DNA of 64,000 bases, taken from contig OZ025870.1 in assembly GCA_964019415.1 (NCBI GenBank), forward strand, positions 11,369,455-11,433,454, in the 5' to 3' direction. The position numbers and the translations under genes are program-made. The notes under the pieces were generated by a model. That model was given only the letters and a program-made list of their open reading frames with translations. It was not told where the DNA came from and ran no database searches. Positions 22,468 to 34,768 of the stretch are shown here, one piece after another (within the stretch, counting starts at the first letter, position 1; the number at the start of each line of letters is the position of its first letter). Source of the DNA: Ianthella basta (taxonomy: Eukaryota; Porifera; Demospongiae; Verongiida; Ianthellidae).

Positions 22468-22720
22468 TGCAGGGGAAGCTGTATTTCCCGGTGACGTTCA
22501 CTAGGGCACCAGATGCCCAATGTTTGAAGGGGATGCCATATTCCACGGTGTAGTACATTGGGGCACCAGATGCCCAATGGTAGCAGGTATGCCGTATTCC
22601 CCGGTGAAGTTCACTGTGGCACCAGATGCCTAATGTTTGCAGGGGATGCTGAATTCCCTGGTGAAATTCACTGAGGCACCAGATGCCCAATTAATGTTTG
22701 CAGGGGATGCCGTATTGGGA
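22468..22720. repeat. Minisatellite, ~57-bp period, about 4.5 copies
   Basis: The unit is roughly GGCACCAGATGCCCAATG, then TTTGCAGGGGATGCCGTATT, then CCCCGGTGAAGTTCACTG. The same array has about 1.5 copies at 33600-33676 (unit 3) and 2.5 copies at 44074-44205 (unit 4). Its right edge runs into a Death-exon remnant. Confidence 0.85.
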
Positions 22721-22780
22721 AATTGCACAAATGTTGCAGCCTGAATCTTGATCCAAAGTTGCAGGGCATCTGAGTTGCTC
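22721..22780 (+). pseudogene. Class A' Death exon remnant
   Basis: About 60 bp match the start of the remnant Death exon at 33677 (ATTGCACAAATGTTG, then AAAGTTGCAGGGCATCTGAG). Homology stops abruptly at 22780, where a foreign minus-strand gene fragment begins. Confidence 0.65.
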
Positions 22781-22782
22781 AC

Positions 22783-23447
22783 CGCTTTCCTCGCTAGACA
22801 TGAGGTCAGCCGCCATAACTGCCTTCCACCTGTTGTGCTGCTCTTCTTGTGAAAATTGCATCTTCACTAAGGCTGCCTTCCTCTCCTGGAGTTTCTATGT
22901 GATCCAGAGAGCAAAAGAAAAGTAAAGGAAGAGAAAACACAATTACATTTAGTACATGAGGAACTGTCATATAATTTGAAGTACCCTAGTCAGTCTCTCG
23001 CGCCTCCTTCTGTCTTTGCATTTCTGCTCATCCTTCCCCCGATGCTGAAGTGAGGACCTCTCGCAAAAGCTCTTGTAGAACCTGTATGCAGCATCTACGG
23101 GGGGGGGGGGGGGGGTATGTGTATATACATTATAATTGAGCTACATTATATGTTATGTGCATGAGAAATTCAGAGTTAATAATTACGTACTTAGACTAGT
23201 TTCCTTACCACAAACATGTTGCATTTGAAACTCTGGATTGAGTGCCGTCACTTCTCGAAGCAGACGATCTAGAGTAGCTTGGTTTGGCCCACTCTTGTAC
23301 GTAACCCTGGCACACAAATGAGTCGTAAGATGCATGCAAAAGAGGCAATATAGCAAGAGCTCAATACAGAATGTTCATGTGCATGCCACAATATTCTTAA
23401 ATACCCAGGAGTGATCAGCCATCCCTCAAATTCTTCATCTTCATCCA
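22783..23447 (-). pseudogene. Captured gene fragment, four exons in phase, unknown function
   Basis: Minus-strand exons are 23447-23405, 23306-23209, 23094-22985 and 22894-22783. Joined at GT-AG sites they read in one frame: DEDEEFEGWLITPG, VTYKSGPNQATLDRLLREV, LNPEFQMQHVCDAAYRFYKS, a basic stretch (KDRRRRERLTR), then KLQERKAALVKMQFSQEE and MAADLMSSEESG. Consistent phase across three junctions supports a real gene. I recall similar uncharacterised proteins in cnidarians and sponges but cannot name a family. The 3' end is cut at the junction with the Death remnant (22780), and no 5' exon or start was found. A poly-G tract of about 18 nt lies in the intron near 23099-23116. Confidence 0.55.
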
Positions 23448-23657
23448 CTAGAAGGTTATATAATTATTCTTCTAGTCCATGCACTAGAAGGTTATATGTT
23501 CTTCTAGTCTCTCTCTGTAAGAAGGGAGACAAGACTTAGTATAGTATATATAATAATACGCTGCGCACCCACTGGCCACCACCACAATCACCACATGGTA
23601 CAAGTTACAAAATGCGGGTCCAGCATATGTGCCAGTGCTACAAGGACAACACCCACC

Positions 23658-23698
23658 AGTGCCACCACCATGCACCATCAGTGCATGGTGGTGGCACT
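23658..23698. repeat. Perfect hairpin, 18-bp arms, 5-nt loop
   Basis: AGTGCCACCACCATGCAC pairs without mismatch with GTGCATGGTGGTGGCACT. It sits in a CCACCA-rich stretch of spacer. Confidence 0.95.
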
Positions 23699-24383
23699 GT
23701 CCAATTTACAATCGCTGTATATAGCCAGTATGTAGGTGGCAGAACATACTAGGAAAAACACCACCAGTACAAGTTACACAGAGTAACCACCACCAGTGTA
23801 TACTCACCTTTCAGCTAGTAACTGTATGTATGTAACCAGAAATTAATATTGTCATCGGAAATTCCATATTTAACAGTGTGCATGTCCAAAGATCACTTCT
23901 GAGATATACACATATAGAGGTTCAAGCTTATAAGGTGATCATTAAATGCATGTACATGCAATGCACGTCCACACAATGTGCGAAAAACAAATAATTGTTA
24001 TGCATTATTATTATAGGTGTGCAGTTATAATATAATACTATGCATATATATATATATATATATACGTTTGTACTACATTCAATGACAGAACATATGTGCA
24101 TGAACCAATACTATATTAATAAAATTTTGTAAGTACAACTACGTACATACTGGCTATGCAGGAAATCATTATTATTAACTGGATCTGTATACAGATCATG
24201 CATGTACAGAAGTACGTACTTGCAATTGCAGGTATATAGCGCAGGTTGGAGCTATGCGCGTAACATATACATCATGATCAGAAAATAACAAATCTGCATG
24301 TGACATGCACTGCATACGGGATTAATATTATTATTGATACAGAAAAGTGTACACAATATGTTTCAAATTCCTGCACATCTGAG

Positions 24384-24660
24384 CGCTGGTTGTATGACTT
24401 GTACTGTATACTGGATTGGTAAAGAAAATGTACAGGTCATATAACAATTCATGCACCTCAGGATATGTACCTGCATGGTTGTATGACCTGCACTATATAT
24501 TGGATAGGTGCAGGAAATATACAGTAATTATGACAGTTCCTAACCTCAGGAAAAGTACCTAGTTATATGACCTGCACTGTATTATAGGAAAGGTGTAGGA
24601 AAGGTGTAGGAAATGTACGTAACATATGACAATTTCAGCACTTCAGGAAATGCACCTGAT
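24384..24660. repeat. Tandem repeat, ~90-bp period, three diverged copies
   Basis: Each copy follows TTGTATGACCTGCACTGTAT, then GGATAGGTGCAGGAAA, then a CTCAGGAAATGTACCTG end. Copies start near 24384, 24471 and 24557, with a partial fourth at about 24656. Confidence 0.7.
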
Positions 24661-25161
24661 TGTATGAATGTAGATAAACTATATGGTCTCATGATCAGGT
24701 AGGCATCTAGCTATATAGCTAGCTAGGTATACAGTAAAACCTGTCTCAGATGGCCACTGTGTTAATTATCTGTTAACCAGCCACCTTCCTACAACAGCCA
24801 GTCTCCCTGGTCCCAAATAGCGACAAAAGCAAATTCATAGCGACAAAAATGGCCGAGGGAGACTCTACATCCGTTAGTTTGTTGGAAGCCCCATCTCCTG
24901 AATACAAGGCACTAAAAGACGCTTTTGAGCGCCTCCACGACACCATCTGCCCTGAGGGCATCACAGCTGTACTTTTCTCCAGGAGTCTCCTGTCTAAAGT
25001 TGAAGCGGAGACCATTCGCAGCAAGCCCACCACGCATGAGAAGAACGATGAGCTGTTGTTCGCCATATTCAGACGCAGACCTTCCCAGGTGGTGCAGTTT
25101 TGTCAGTTTCTTAATTCTTGAAAGGCAAAGCCACTGCGGACACATCTTGAAAGAAGGTAAA

Positions 25162-25730
25162 GTCACGTAGGGTAACTTCGTGCATGGGGTGACTCCGTGA
25201 ATTCCAACTTCAAAAGACTGTAACTTCTGAACTACGACGGCGATCTAGTTGTGCTCTGGCACACATGATAGTGACTCTATTATAAATTCCTCACAGGCGC
25301 ACTGAACCGTAGTGCGGCTTCCTTGCTGCGACAGTTGAGCAACTTCCTTTAGTGGTACTGCGAATTACTCCAAATATCTTTAGTTTACCTTCTTTCCCTG
25401 ACTCAAAACTCCTAAACATACAACAAACCCGACTCTACAGTTACAAACAGTGAATGTGCGCACTGAACTGCCACTTGCAGCCTAGTTAAGCGCCGAGAAC
25501 AGTCTCACGTTCCAGTTCAGTAGCTAACTTGCGTACTTTGTGAAATCCGTGATTTCTATGTCGGTACAGCAAATTCGTTGCAATCGCCAACACTCTTAAG
25601 CTTGTTGAATGAATGGCCAGAGGCCGAATGGTACCATCTAGTGTCATCTCCTCGCATTTCATTCCGATTCGTTCGCTACTTTCCCGAGACAATCGCCATT
25701 TCAGAAATTGACGGAGTTACCCCGCGTGAC
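25162..25730. mobile_element. MITE with GTCACG(T/C)(A/G)GGGTAACT ends
   Basis: The left end GTCACGTAGGGTAACTTCGTG is matched in reverse by GACGGAGTTACCCCGCGTGAC. It lies in the unit 3 CARD-MID intron and is absent from units 4 and 5. Confidence 0.65.
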
Positions 25731-25896
25731 CTAGTTTTCGACCTCCATTAAACGTTTGTGGATATCGTCTGAAACTATAAGCTCAATCCAGCTCTGGATT
25801 GGTGTGCGTGGTGGACATAGAGGCCAATAATCACTGTATGACTGAGTTAGACCTTTGTCACTTACCAACTGTCGGAAATACACGGGGATAAAGGGT

Positions 25897-26077
25897 TTCC
25901 GAACAAGATGGGTTTCCGAACAGGGCGCCGTGTTTCGCCTGCACGCAGTAGAACAGCTTCTGTTTCTGTATACAGTTAGCACAAGAGTCAATGTATAAAC
26001 TGACACAAGTGAGAAGCTGTTCCTTCGAATACAGACGGAGCGCGGCGCAGTGTTCGGAAACCCCATCTTGTTCGGAA
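25897..26077. mobile_element. MITE with long TTCCGAACAAGATGGG inverted ends
   Basis: The arms of about 65 bp share TTCCGAACAAGATGGG, TTTCCGAACA and AACAGCTTCT. The loop is short, so almost the whole element folds on itself. Confidence 0.8.
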
Positions 26078-26112
26078 CTCCCCCTACTTTACCTTATGTT
26101 TTCACGGAGTTG

Positions 26113-26452
26113 AAAGACAACATTCGGAACTACACATGGTAAGGAACAGAGGGGAAGGGGAAAATGGCAGTGAAACGCACCAGCACCGACAACCCTACAG
26201 ATCTTTAGTCGACCCTTTAACAGCCGGGTCACTGGCCACCGCCAACAGCCACTGATCCGGCCATTCCATGCTTATGGATCAGTGGCTGTTGGTGGTGGCC
26301 AGTGACCCAGCTGCTAAAAGGGTCAGATAAAGATCTGGAGTTTGTCAGTGCTGGTCCGGTTCACTGCCATTCCCCCCTCTTTCCTTACCATGTGTAGTTC
26401 CGAACGTTGTCTTTCAATCACATCACCATGCATGGTACATAGACCATCTTAA
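26113..26452. mobile_element. Foldback element with 13-bp target duplication
   Basis: TTTCACGGAGTTG flanks it at 26100-26112 and 26453-26465. Inside are two long inverted arms that begin with AAAGACAACATTCGG and its reverse. A tail ending ACCATCTTAA is present on the right only. It is related to the insert at 19560-19855, where the tail occurs in the opposite orientation. Confidence 0.85.
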
Positions 26453-29400
26453 TTTCACGGAGTTGTCCCTATTACCATAATTCTGTATCTATGCATGGCT
26501 AATAGAATTGCAATTTTGGCTACACTAGAGCTATGTAGCTAGCTACCCACTGGTGTGATCCTCTGTAATGTCTACACCAAATTTGCTATACGAACAGTGA
26601 TCGTGATTGTAACACTGTTACCGCGTCCATCCCAACGAGTGGCGAAATATGTTATTACGTATGTGCTTCTTTTTATGCAAACAATCTATATCACATACCT
26701 CATATACACATGACATACGTGGTTGCCTACCACGCTGTGTAGTTACTTATGTTTGTTGGGAGAAATTTCCAGTTTTAGGATGTACCATAGCAGTTTGTTG
26801 ACATAACTGCTTGTTTCCGCAGCTCTGCAGGCAAGAGGAGTGGACACCTCTTCACTGACTGTTGCTCCACTGGACCCATCTGCAGTGAGCCATGTGGCTG
26901 CCAAGTACTACCCACAGATTGACGATCTGGACATAGCACTCGGTGTTTTAGTGCAGAAGATGAAAGAGGGCACCAAAAACTCACAGAAGTTGAAAACATT
27001 TTGTATTCGCTTTCTCACCACTCTCACCCGTATCCACAGTCATGATGTCAACACCAAAGATGCATTGGATCGTCTTGCCTCACCTGCCTGTCAGAATGAT
27101 GAGGCCATTGATATAGTCCAGAGATTTGTGGACCCACTGGACTGCCGTCTCCTGTACCAGATTATATCTGCACTGGAAGATGGGCATCTGAAGAGAGCTT
27201 GGGACGACTACTGCCAAAGGTGCAAGCAAGCCTGCCATACTACTCTGGAGCAGTGCCGCAAAGTAGCGATCAGACCTCATCAGTCGTCTCCAAGTGGCAT
27301 CACACTTGGCATGCAGACAAAAATCTTTCCTCCCGATTTGACAATCGAGAAGATCCTTCAGCTAAAGGAGTTCCTTGTCACCAAAGTAGGTCTGGAGGAG
27401 AGTGTTTTCCGAGGATTTGCCTGCAGTGCGGTGGCCCTCTTCTTCTCCGTCAACAGAGCACGCTTGCCGGTTCTGATACATCTCCTCTCCTGCCACCAGA
27501 AAGCTCTTCTTGACTTCTCCATTGTCACTGTATTTGTTCCTGGGGAGTTCTTCTATGATGTAGCAAGGGACCAAGAGTATCCTTGTCCAAAGGTAGGTGT
27601 AGTGAAACATATCATTCTTACATCTGAGCTTTATATTGCAGACAGTGTAGTAATTGTTGGTTTGTGCCACATTTCCATGCATGTGTTAATTGTTCTACTC
27701 ACTTATTCATAGGATGATAAGGTCCAGGAGCCTGTGAGTGCTCAGGAGCAAGCATCATTCGTTGCTGATGTGGAGTCCCGCTTCATTGCCACTCTGGAGA
27801 GGATTGAGCATGCTCAGATGGCAGTGCAGAAGAAGGAAGAGCTCGTTCATGTGGAAAGAAAGGAGGCTGAGAAGGAGAAGCTCCAGAACCAGGTGCAGAG
27901 CTTGGTTCATGACAACTTGAAGTTGAAGGTACACAAGAATGGGGTGGACATGTTAGCATGCACATGAGGGGATATCAAGCTTTCACACATAGTCATAGCA
28001 TCTTAACAAGAATCCTGTATCCCCTCTTTCACATGGGCATGGTGAATCCGGATTCAAAACCGTTTTTCAGTCATATACGTATGTCTGTATGTGTATACAG
28101 CACCATGCCATTTATACAGTGCCAACATTAATATAGATCCTGTTGCCTTGGTAGCGTGCATCTAAACGATGATTCTAATTCTCATGATCAGAGACGCATT
28201 CCAATTGCTTCACGCATGATTCTAAATTATGTAGACATGCATGGCAAGCAGAGTGTGCATGATGATTAATTCAATACACACACGTGGCGAGCAGAGTGAA
28301 CGTGCAGTTTGTATGAAGTTGTCTCAGCCATTTTGTATCTACTGTAATACGCACTTGTTGCTGCGAGCTATTCCTTCATTTCATGTCAAATTCGAATGGC
28401 CTTCCTACAAAGTGATTAATGGGCAGACAGCAAAGGAGTGTAACAAGAAGGTTCACGAGAGCTCTTCTATTGGGCTCCGCATCATTGTTGGTTGCCAGTG
28501 AAGCAGACATTATCAATAGGAGATAAGGGAGATGACTTTGATTGGATTAGAGAAGAGTTTTGGATTGATATTACCGTATTGTCCCTAATTTTCGGCACCC
28601 ACCTAAATGGTGTCGGATCATACTCAAATATTTGATGGAAAATGGCTGCCCCTTATTGTTCGTTTTGAACTCAAATAAGTCTTTGCACCCTCTGGTGTCA
28701 TGTTTTAAATTCCACAGACATCTCTTGGGCAGCATTTAACTACTGTATTACATATACAGCACTTTTAGCAACTGATAGCACTGCTAGAAAGCTTGCTCGG
28801 TATAGCATGTTTTCAAACTACTACAAGTTTGCTTGGTATTCAGTGTTATGTATTGCACTCCTTGTTAAGTTGCATCAAATGCTCTTGCATGTGTGTATAT
28901 GTGAACATTCTTGTAGGAAGAGAACCACTTGTTGGAGAAGCAGTTGCTTCAGCGATTGGATACACTGCAGGAGATGATGGGCAGAGAGGCTGGCCTACAA
29001 CCAGAGGGAGAAGGAGAAGTGGCTGGAAAGGTAGTGTGTGAATTGCATGGGGTTTGCTGTCTATAAAATCTGAACCATAGCTATATCTAAAGTGCCAGAT
29101 CTGTTTAATCTCACATAGCTGACAGCTATAGCTATTCCTCCTTTTTGTATGCTAGAGTCCTCACTCTCACTCCTGCCAAGTGATAACATCAGCTGACATT
29201 ATTCCTTGGCAGGAGGAATGGGGATTGGTTACATGAGACTCGATCTGTTCATGCACTATGTATATGCAAGTACAATGATTGTTATTCTAGTACGTTTTGT
29301 ATGTCTTGTTTATACCTTTATCTTGCTGAAGGATCTATCAGAAGGGGGTAGTGAAATAATTCCCAGCGATGAAGAAGTAGAAGAGTCAGAGCCACCACTA

Positions 29401-29560
29401 AAGAAGTCTAAACTACAAGAACTGGAGCCTGAGGAGAAAGAAGATGTCACAGTGAGTGTTACTCTATGTATTAGTTAAAGTGCCCATCGTGTGTCTATGC
29501 CAAAGAGGCACAAGCTTGAGGGTTAGAAACGCCCAATTGTTGAGTGTTCTGAATCCTATA

Positions 29561-29965
29561 AGCCCCGTTTACACTAGCAAGTTAAACTGTTTTGGGATGC
29601 AAATGAACTAATCCAGGTTATGTGTAAACGCGCTTAATCCAAGTATGAAACCAGTTTAACTAAACCACCTCTGGAGGTGGGTTAGAAACCGGTTTAACTA
29701 GTCCAGTTGTCAGTGTAAATGCAGTAACCCGGTCTTCGGAAGTGTCTTACCTCTGTTGTTGTTCAGTGATACCTCCGTCGACAGAGGCAGCACCTTGAGT
29801 ACAATTTTGTCTCGCTGGGAGGACCACTTACCTCCTAGGCTTATCCGGTCAGGTGGCTCTAAACAGTCTTACGTATTCGTGTGTAAACACTCATAGCACC
29901 GAGTCGAACCCGGTTTAACTAAATCGGTCCCGACCCACTCGAGCTAGACTAAGTGTAAACGGGAC
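29561..29965. mobile_element. MITE with (A/G)(G/T)CCCGTTTACACT ends, TATA target
   Basis: It starts AGCCCCGTTTACACTAG and ends CTAAGTGTAAACGGGAC. TATA flanks both sides. Unit 1 (near 4795) and unit 5 (near 51555) show the unoccupied site AATCCTATAGACACC, so the insertion came after unit duplication. Confidence 0.9.
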
Positions 29966-32900
29966 TATAGACACCAGAAATTATTATTGATCAGTATCTT
30001 TAGGTGTACCTACTAATTGAATGGCAAATAGACGTAGCTGCTCTTATCATAGTAGCGTCCATGTAAGCAGCCTATTCTTCCACAAGAGTATTGCGATCAC
30101 ATCTGGGTGAACAACTATACTTGGTTATTTAAATTCAAACATATTTCTGTGCACTAAAATGTGCTTGAAAAGAGCAATGGAAAGGAGAGGAGAGCATGTT
30201 GTTTATGATCAACATTGTTTTCAGCAAGTAAATAGACAGAGTGCGTGAGACTCGTAATACTCTGCAAACTGTTGGCCACAAAAACCATCTACTCTACGGC
30301 TCATGTCTTCTGACCTTTCAGACTTGATTCACTTTTGGAAGGACTAGCTGAAAGTAGCAAGTACAAAAGGAGCTAGTTGACATCTGCCTTCCAGATGTCA
30401 AAGGAACAATGTAGATGAACAGATACCTCAAAACAAGCAATCACATGAACTGTTCTATGTTACACTGAAAACCAGAAATACTGCTGCTAATTGGGCTGGT
30501 GGTTATTTTCTACCAGCACCTAGCACAAATACACTCCCTGCAAATGTGGTCCTGACCTGTCACTCAGTGCAGTCAACATTACCCTCCCTCACCCCACCCA
30601 CACACTGGTACACTCTTGCCATCTTCTCCATTAACCATGCCCACCGTCACATTGGCCGCTCTCTTGAGTGGTGCCACTTCACAGCCTCTAGACTGTGTCG
30701 CCATGTGGACAGAAACATATAGGGATCCCAACCACTGTAGCTTGCGCTGGTGGTTCGACCACCACATAGCACATTCATTCTGCTGGCACACATGGTGGTC
30801 CTATTGTAACTTGCATGTGTGATGGTTAACCTTAGCATACAAAATGGAGGCCATGCAACTGCAGCACTTGCATTATATTGAAATTGTATGTGTATACTAT
30901 TAATAGCTAAATTAGTATCAGATGTCACACTCGTGTCAACTATTTAGGAATGTGCCTGATAAAAATGGCTACTCCTGTCTTAATGTAACTATTATATAGC
31001 ATGCTCCAGTGAAACTGGCCAAACGGTGGTGGTGAAGAAGAATTGAAGGCCATGGATAGGCTTCTTTTGATGCATGCATTAAAGACAACAGCGAACTCAA
31101 AGCCAGAGTTCACATAAGAGAAAAGCGGCATGGGCTGCATCCACCCCATTTGTTCCTTTCATATTATTCTCCTTCCCACTGAATAATTGCTTGCTCCTAG
31201 TGCACGACACAGGACATCAATGCACCTAAACAGTGCATGAGGACTTACATACCTAGGTCAAGGACTAGGATCTGAGCGACGGTGTTGATCCGACAAGTAC
31301 AGTGTTGGAACAAGTACAAAGTTTGTCTTCCCTGTGTATTTAATATACTCCAATGCTGCCATTTTGTTGCTGTACGTCTATATACTGCTACAGTATATAC
31401 GTAAGCTAGTCTAGCGAGCGCGCTAGACTATAGTTAATTCATTTCTTGCAGTCTATTTTTGTTGTAATGGCACAAAGTGAGTAAGGCTGCAGTTGTTACA
31501 CGTCCTCTTCACTTCACCCTTTATCACACATGAGCAACTATGTACAAGCATTAAAAACATAATTTCAAAATGTTTTTGATTAGCATCTCTGGCCATCATA
31601 ATAGGCTTGCTGCATCAAGAACATTTGTACATGCATAGCTGTTAAGTTATATATAAAACCCACTGCTTGTGTATACTTGATGCTGATGAAGACTAATGGT
31701 AGTTAACGATTTGCTTTGATAATGAATTGCTGTACATTCACTGCAGTCATCCTTGGAGGACACCAAAGCTGTTTTTGCAGATTATGGCATTGAGGTGAAG
31801 ACATGGTCGGATGTTCCAAAGGCTGTAAAGACATTAGTTGATAGGTGGGATGTCAAACCAGTGTCCGAAGGTGAGCGCGTATTCAGTCTTGTGTAAGCTA
31901 CATGTGACAGCGGATAAATTTTGGGCTTGACTGATGGAATATCGATGTGATGTATTTCTGATTTGCCGAAAAAGCATAGGAGTATCTCATTGTAATATTA
32001 ATGATTTTTCCTTTAATTTTCTTCTTTATATAGTTCTGCAGAAGCCCCCAACAATGTCACAACTCACCACATTGTCTGGCAGATTTATTCCTAATGATGA
32101 GCAGTGGATGGTACTTGCCGTGTTCATGGGCATTCCATTTCAGCACTGTGATATCATTTACAGAAACGATAAAAGCATAGAAGGTAAATACTCTTCTATC
32201 CGATGTTCCCTACGTGTTCTTAGTGACTGGCTAAACAGAGAAGAAGGCACAGGTGATCTTCCACGTACTCGAGATACAGTATTTAAAGCTCTTAAGAGTT
32301 TTTTTGCTACAGTAGAACATTATGGTAACGGCAGGGATGAGCACACTGCTGAAGCACTACAGATTCTGATGGAGGACTGAGGACAGTAATGGTGACCCTT
32401 ATTAGATTGTTGTCATGAATTATCTATGCATTCATGCATGTATGATTATGGCCGAAAACAGCACTTTGTGTTAAACTTTGGCTGCATGCATTATAGGCTG
32501 ATATTAATATACATTAAGTGTGTAGCATTAAAGTATAGCATCCATGATTTTTTAAATTAATTGCATGTGTTTTGGTGTACATTCAATTCAATCATAATGG
32601 GTTGATCGCAAGCTCAGCCTGGGCTGGGGATGCCTCTACTACATTATACAGGCAGGCATGCAACATACACAACCACATGCATGTATATAATTATAGCATA
32701 TCTTTTATGTGTACAAAATATGTGACTGTGCATGTAGATATATATATACACGTGTGTCATATCAAACCATGATCTTGAGGTTACACTAATGTATATATAA
32801 TAATTATATATTACTAATTTCTGCAGCTAATATAGCAGCATATATATATATAGATCCTACATGGGTGATTTTGCTTTATCCTGCATGTGATTTGGAAAAT

Positions 32901-33676
32901 TAGCTATAGTATGTGCACTGACCATGCAATATTGTCTAGTACTAGCTATAGCTGTGTCATGGTTATGATGTATGATGTAGCTATGGCACAATGTATAGCT
33001 ATATACATGGCAATATCTGAGGAATCTGTGCAGGATTACCCACTGCCGCGACGTCCATGCATGCACTGCTGGGATGATACATGCTCCTAATCTGATCTTG
33101 TGTATTGCTGCATGCAGTGTGTTTAAAGTGTGTGTGGTTCAAAAGCTATATAAGATTGATAGATTTAGCTAGCGCTGAAGTGAGGGCTTCTCTCAGAATA
33201 GCTAGCGCTATTCCACAAACTAGCTCTGCACTGTTAAAAACGTGGTGTGACAATCATACCAGTCAGTGCTCACACCAAGGGTGTGATATTAGTCACATCA
33301 TTATATACTTTAGTGTGGCGTTAACACTGACATGTACCAGTATCCACAATGTCATGTCATTTCTGATAGATTAAGAGACTTTGAAGTAATTCATAACCAA
33401 AATTGAAGATGACAAGAGTTTATTTCGAATCCTATACAAGCTATCTAAGTACATAATATATATAGCTACAGGACACAGCTAAGCCTGATGGTATATATAT
33501 ATATATATATGTTGTGTACAATGGAGGGAGGACCTCCTCAAACTAATATAAGTATGCCATTAATTTGTACATTTTAATTGTGCCACCAGGTACTTTGTGT
33601 TGCAAGGGATGCCGTACTCCCCGGTGAAGTTCACTGAGGCACCAGATGCCCAATTAATGTTTGCAGGGGATGCCGT

Positions 33677-34010
33677 ATTGGAAAATTGCACAAATGTTGT
33701 AGCCTGAATCTTGATACAAAGTTGCAGGGCATCTGAGTTGCTCAAGAAAGTACATTGATAGTTTATATCGCGAATGGAGCAGAACACCAGGAAAACTGCT
33801 GGATACAATCTTCCACAAGTGATGCCTTGTTAAAGTGTCAATTGACTGGTCCACCAATGAAGAAGGAACAGGCAACAGTCCACGCAATTGGAAGACAGTG
33901 CTGGAAGCTTTCAAAGGATGCTACATCAACTTCAAAGAGGGCCTTTCTAGGTTATCAGCTCTCAAACAGAAGCTAAGTCAAGGTGCTGGCTAGTACACAG
34001 ATGTAGCTCT
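33677..34010 (+). pseudogene. Class A' Death exon remnant after unit 3
   Basis: Plus-strand frames give KIAQML, then CSRKYIDSLYREWSRTPGKL, and after a break VSIDWSTNEEGTGNSPRNW and KTVLEAFKGCYINFKEGLSR. This is the unit 5 Death domain (CSQDYIRTLYQEW, IADWTAKKEGTGRPRNW) with stops and shifts. It shows that unit 3 once had a class A' exon downstream of its class B exon. Confidence 0.7.
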
Positions 34011-34560
34011 ATAACCCTCCAGGCAGGGCTTACAAAATATCTGATTGATCTATCTTAAGGTATTGTTAGCAACATCCATGCATTGATTATGATTGAAGAT
34101 GATTAACGTTCAATATCACAGGCTTCTGAAATTTATTAAACACATTCATCTGTATATAAAGCTTCTTTACTTCACTCGTCCTGCAAGCAAAGGTCAAAAA
34201 TATATAATACATTTTACACGAAGTAGATTCACAAAAACGCCCATGCATGCCTTGTGCTCATGTCATGATGCAGCATTACAGACATGAGCACACCTCAAGC
34301 AAAGCAACCCTCTATATATTCAGTCAATCATACCAAATAATGTATTGCACTTCAAGCCACTAGCTATTTGATGGTTTAAATGAATACTAGATCATAGTGC
34401 TTATAATTACTAAAAGTCTTATAGTAGGCTGAACCAGAGAACAAAGCATTACACACTAGCTAACAACACTTCCTTGATACTCTTCCAATCTTCACACACA
34501 ACGCATGCACACACAACTCACTACACTCTAGCTATATATACTGTAAGTCTCCCCTATACA

Positions 34561-34768
34561 CTCACAGATACTTCTAGCGTCCCATCATTGATGGCATCAA
34601 TCCAGTCGTGAGGGTGTTTCCCCTTCACCTTGCACCCTACTGACTGTACATGTGCTGTCCCCAGTATCTCCTTCACTGTGCCCGAGAACTCCTTAGCAAT
34701 GAAGCGAGGTCTCATGGTTTGAACAATGCTGTACACAACCTCTAGTGAATACTCCCTGTATTATGCTG
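34561..34768 (-). pseudogene. RPL12 last-exon fragment after unit 3
   Basis: The minus strand reads [20 protein letters not shown] and [20 protein letters not shown], matching exon 4 of RPL12. Small insertions (ACAT near 34650 and others near 34760) break the frame, and the upstream exons are absent. Confidence 0.8.

Larger units (their letters stand above)
23448..24730. other. Gene-free spacer before unit 3
   Basis: AT-rich spacer. It holds a perfect 18-bp-arm hairpin (23658-23698), a TA repeat near 24042-24064 and a ~90-bp tandem repeat (24384-24660). No exon was recognised on either strand. Confidence 0.6.
24849..32380 (+). pseudogene. Array unit 3: CARD-MID-CC-E5-E6B-Death(B), CARD exon frameshifted
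   Basis: Exons are CARD 24849-25156, MID 26823-27592, CC1 27713-27928, CC2 28917-29030, E5 29332-29451, E6B 31747-31870 and Death-B 32034-32380. The CARD exon is 308 nt against 304 in unit 2. An extra AATT near 25110 shifts the frame and gives a stop 5 bp on, inside the last CARD helix. All later exons are open and in phase with each other. The MID keeps the two-codon VN insertion of unit 2. The last exon is class B: VLAVFMGIPFQHCDIIY, LSDWLNREEGTGDLPRTRD, ending TAEALQILMED. Unless a downstream start is used, the full protein is not made. The first intron is loaded with three MITEs. Confidence 0.8.

Noticed and set aside
22468-22720. Regular repeats that might suggest a CRISPR-like array
   Set aside because: The period has no unique spacers; it is a plain minisatellite in a spliced eukaryotic genome.
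25731-26066. 111-codon minus-strand open frame
   Set aside because: It spans the inverted arms of the MITE at 25897-26077, so its length is incidental.
28241-28501. 86-codon open frame in the unit 3 CC1-CC2 intron
   Set aside because: Unit 5 lacks this stretch between the same flanks (TTTGGATTGATATTAC), so it is inserted intron DNA with no coding motif.
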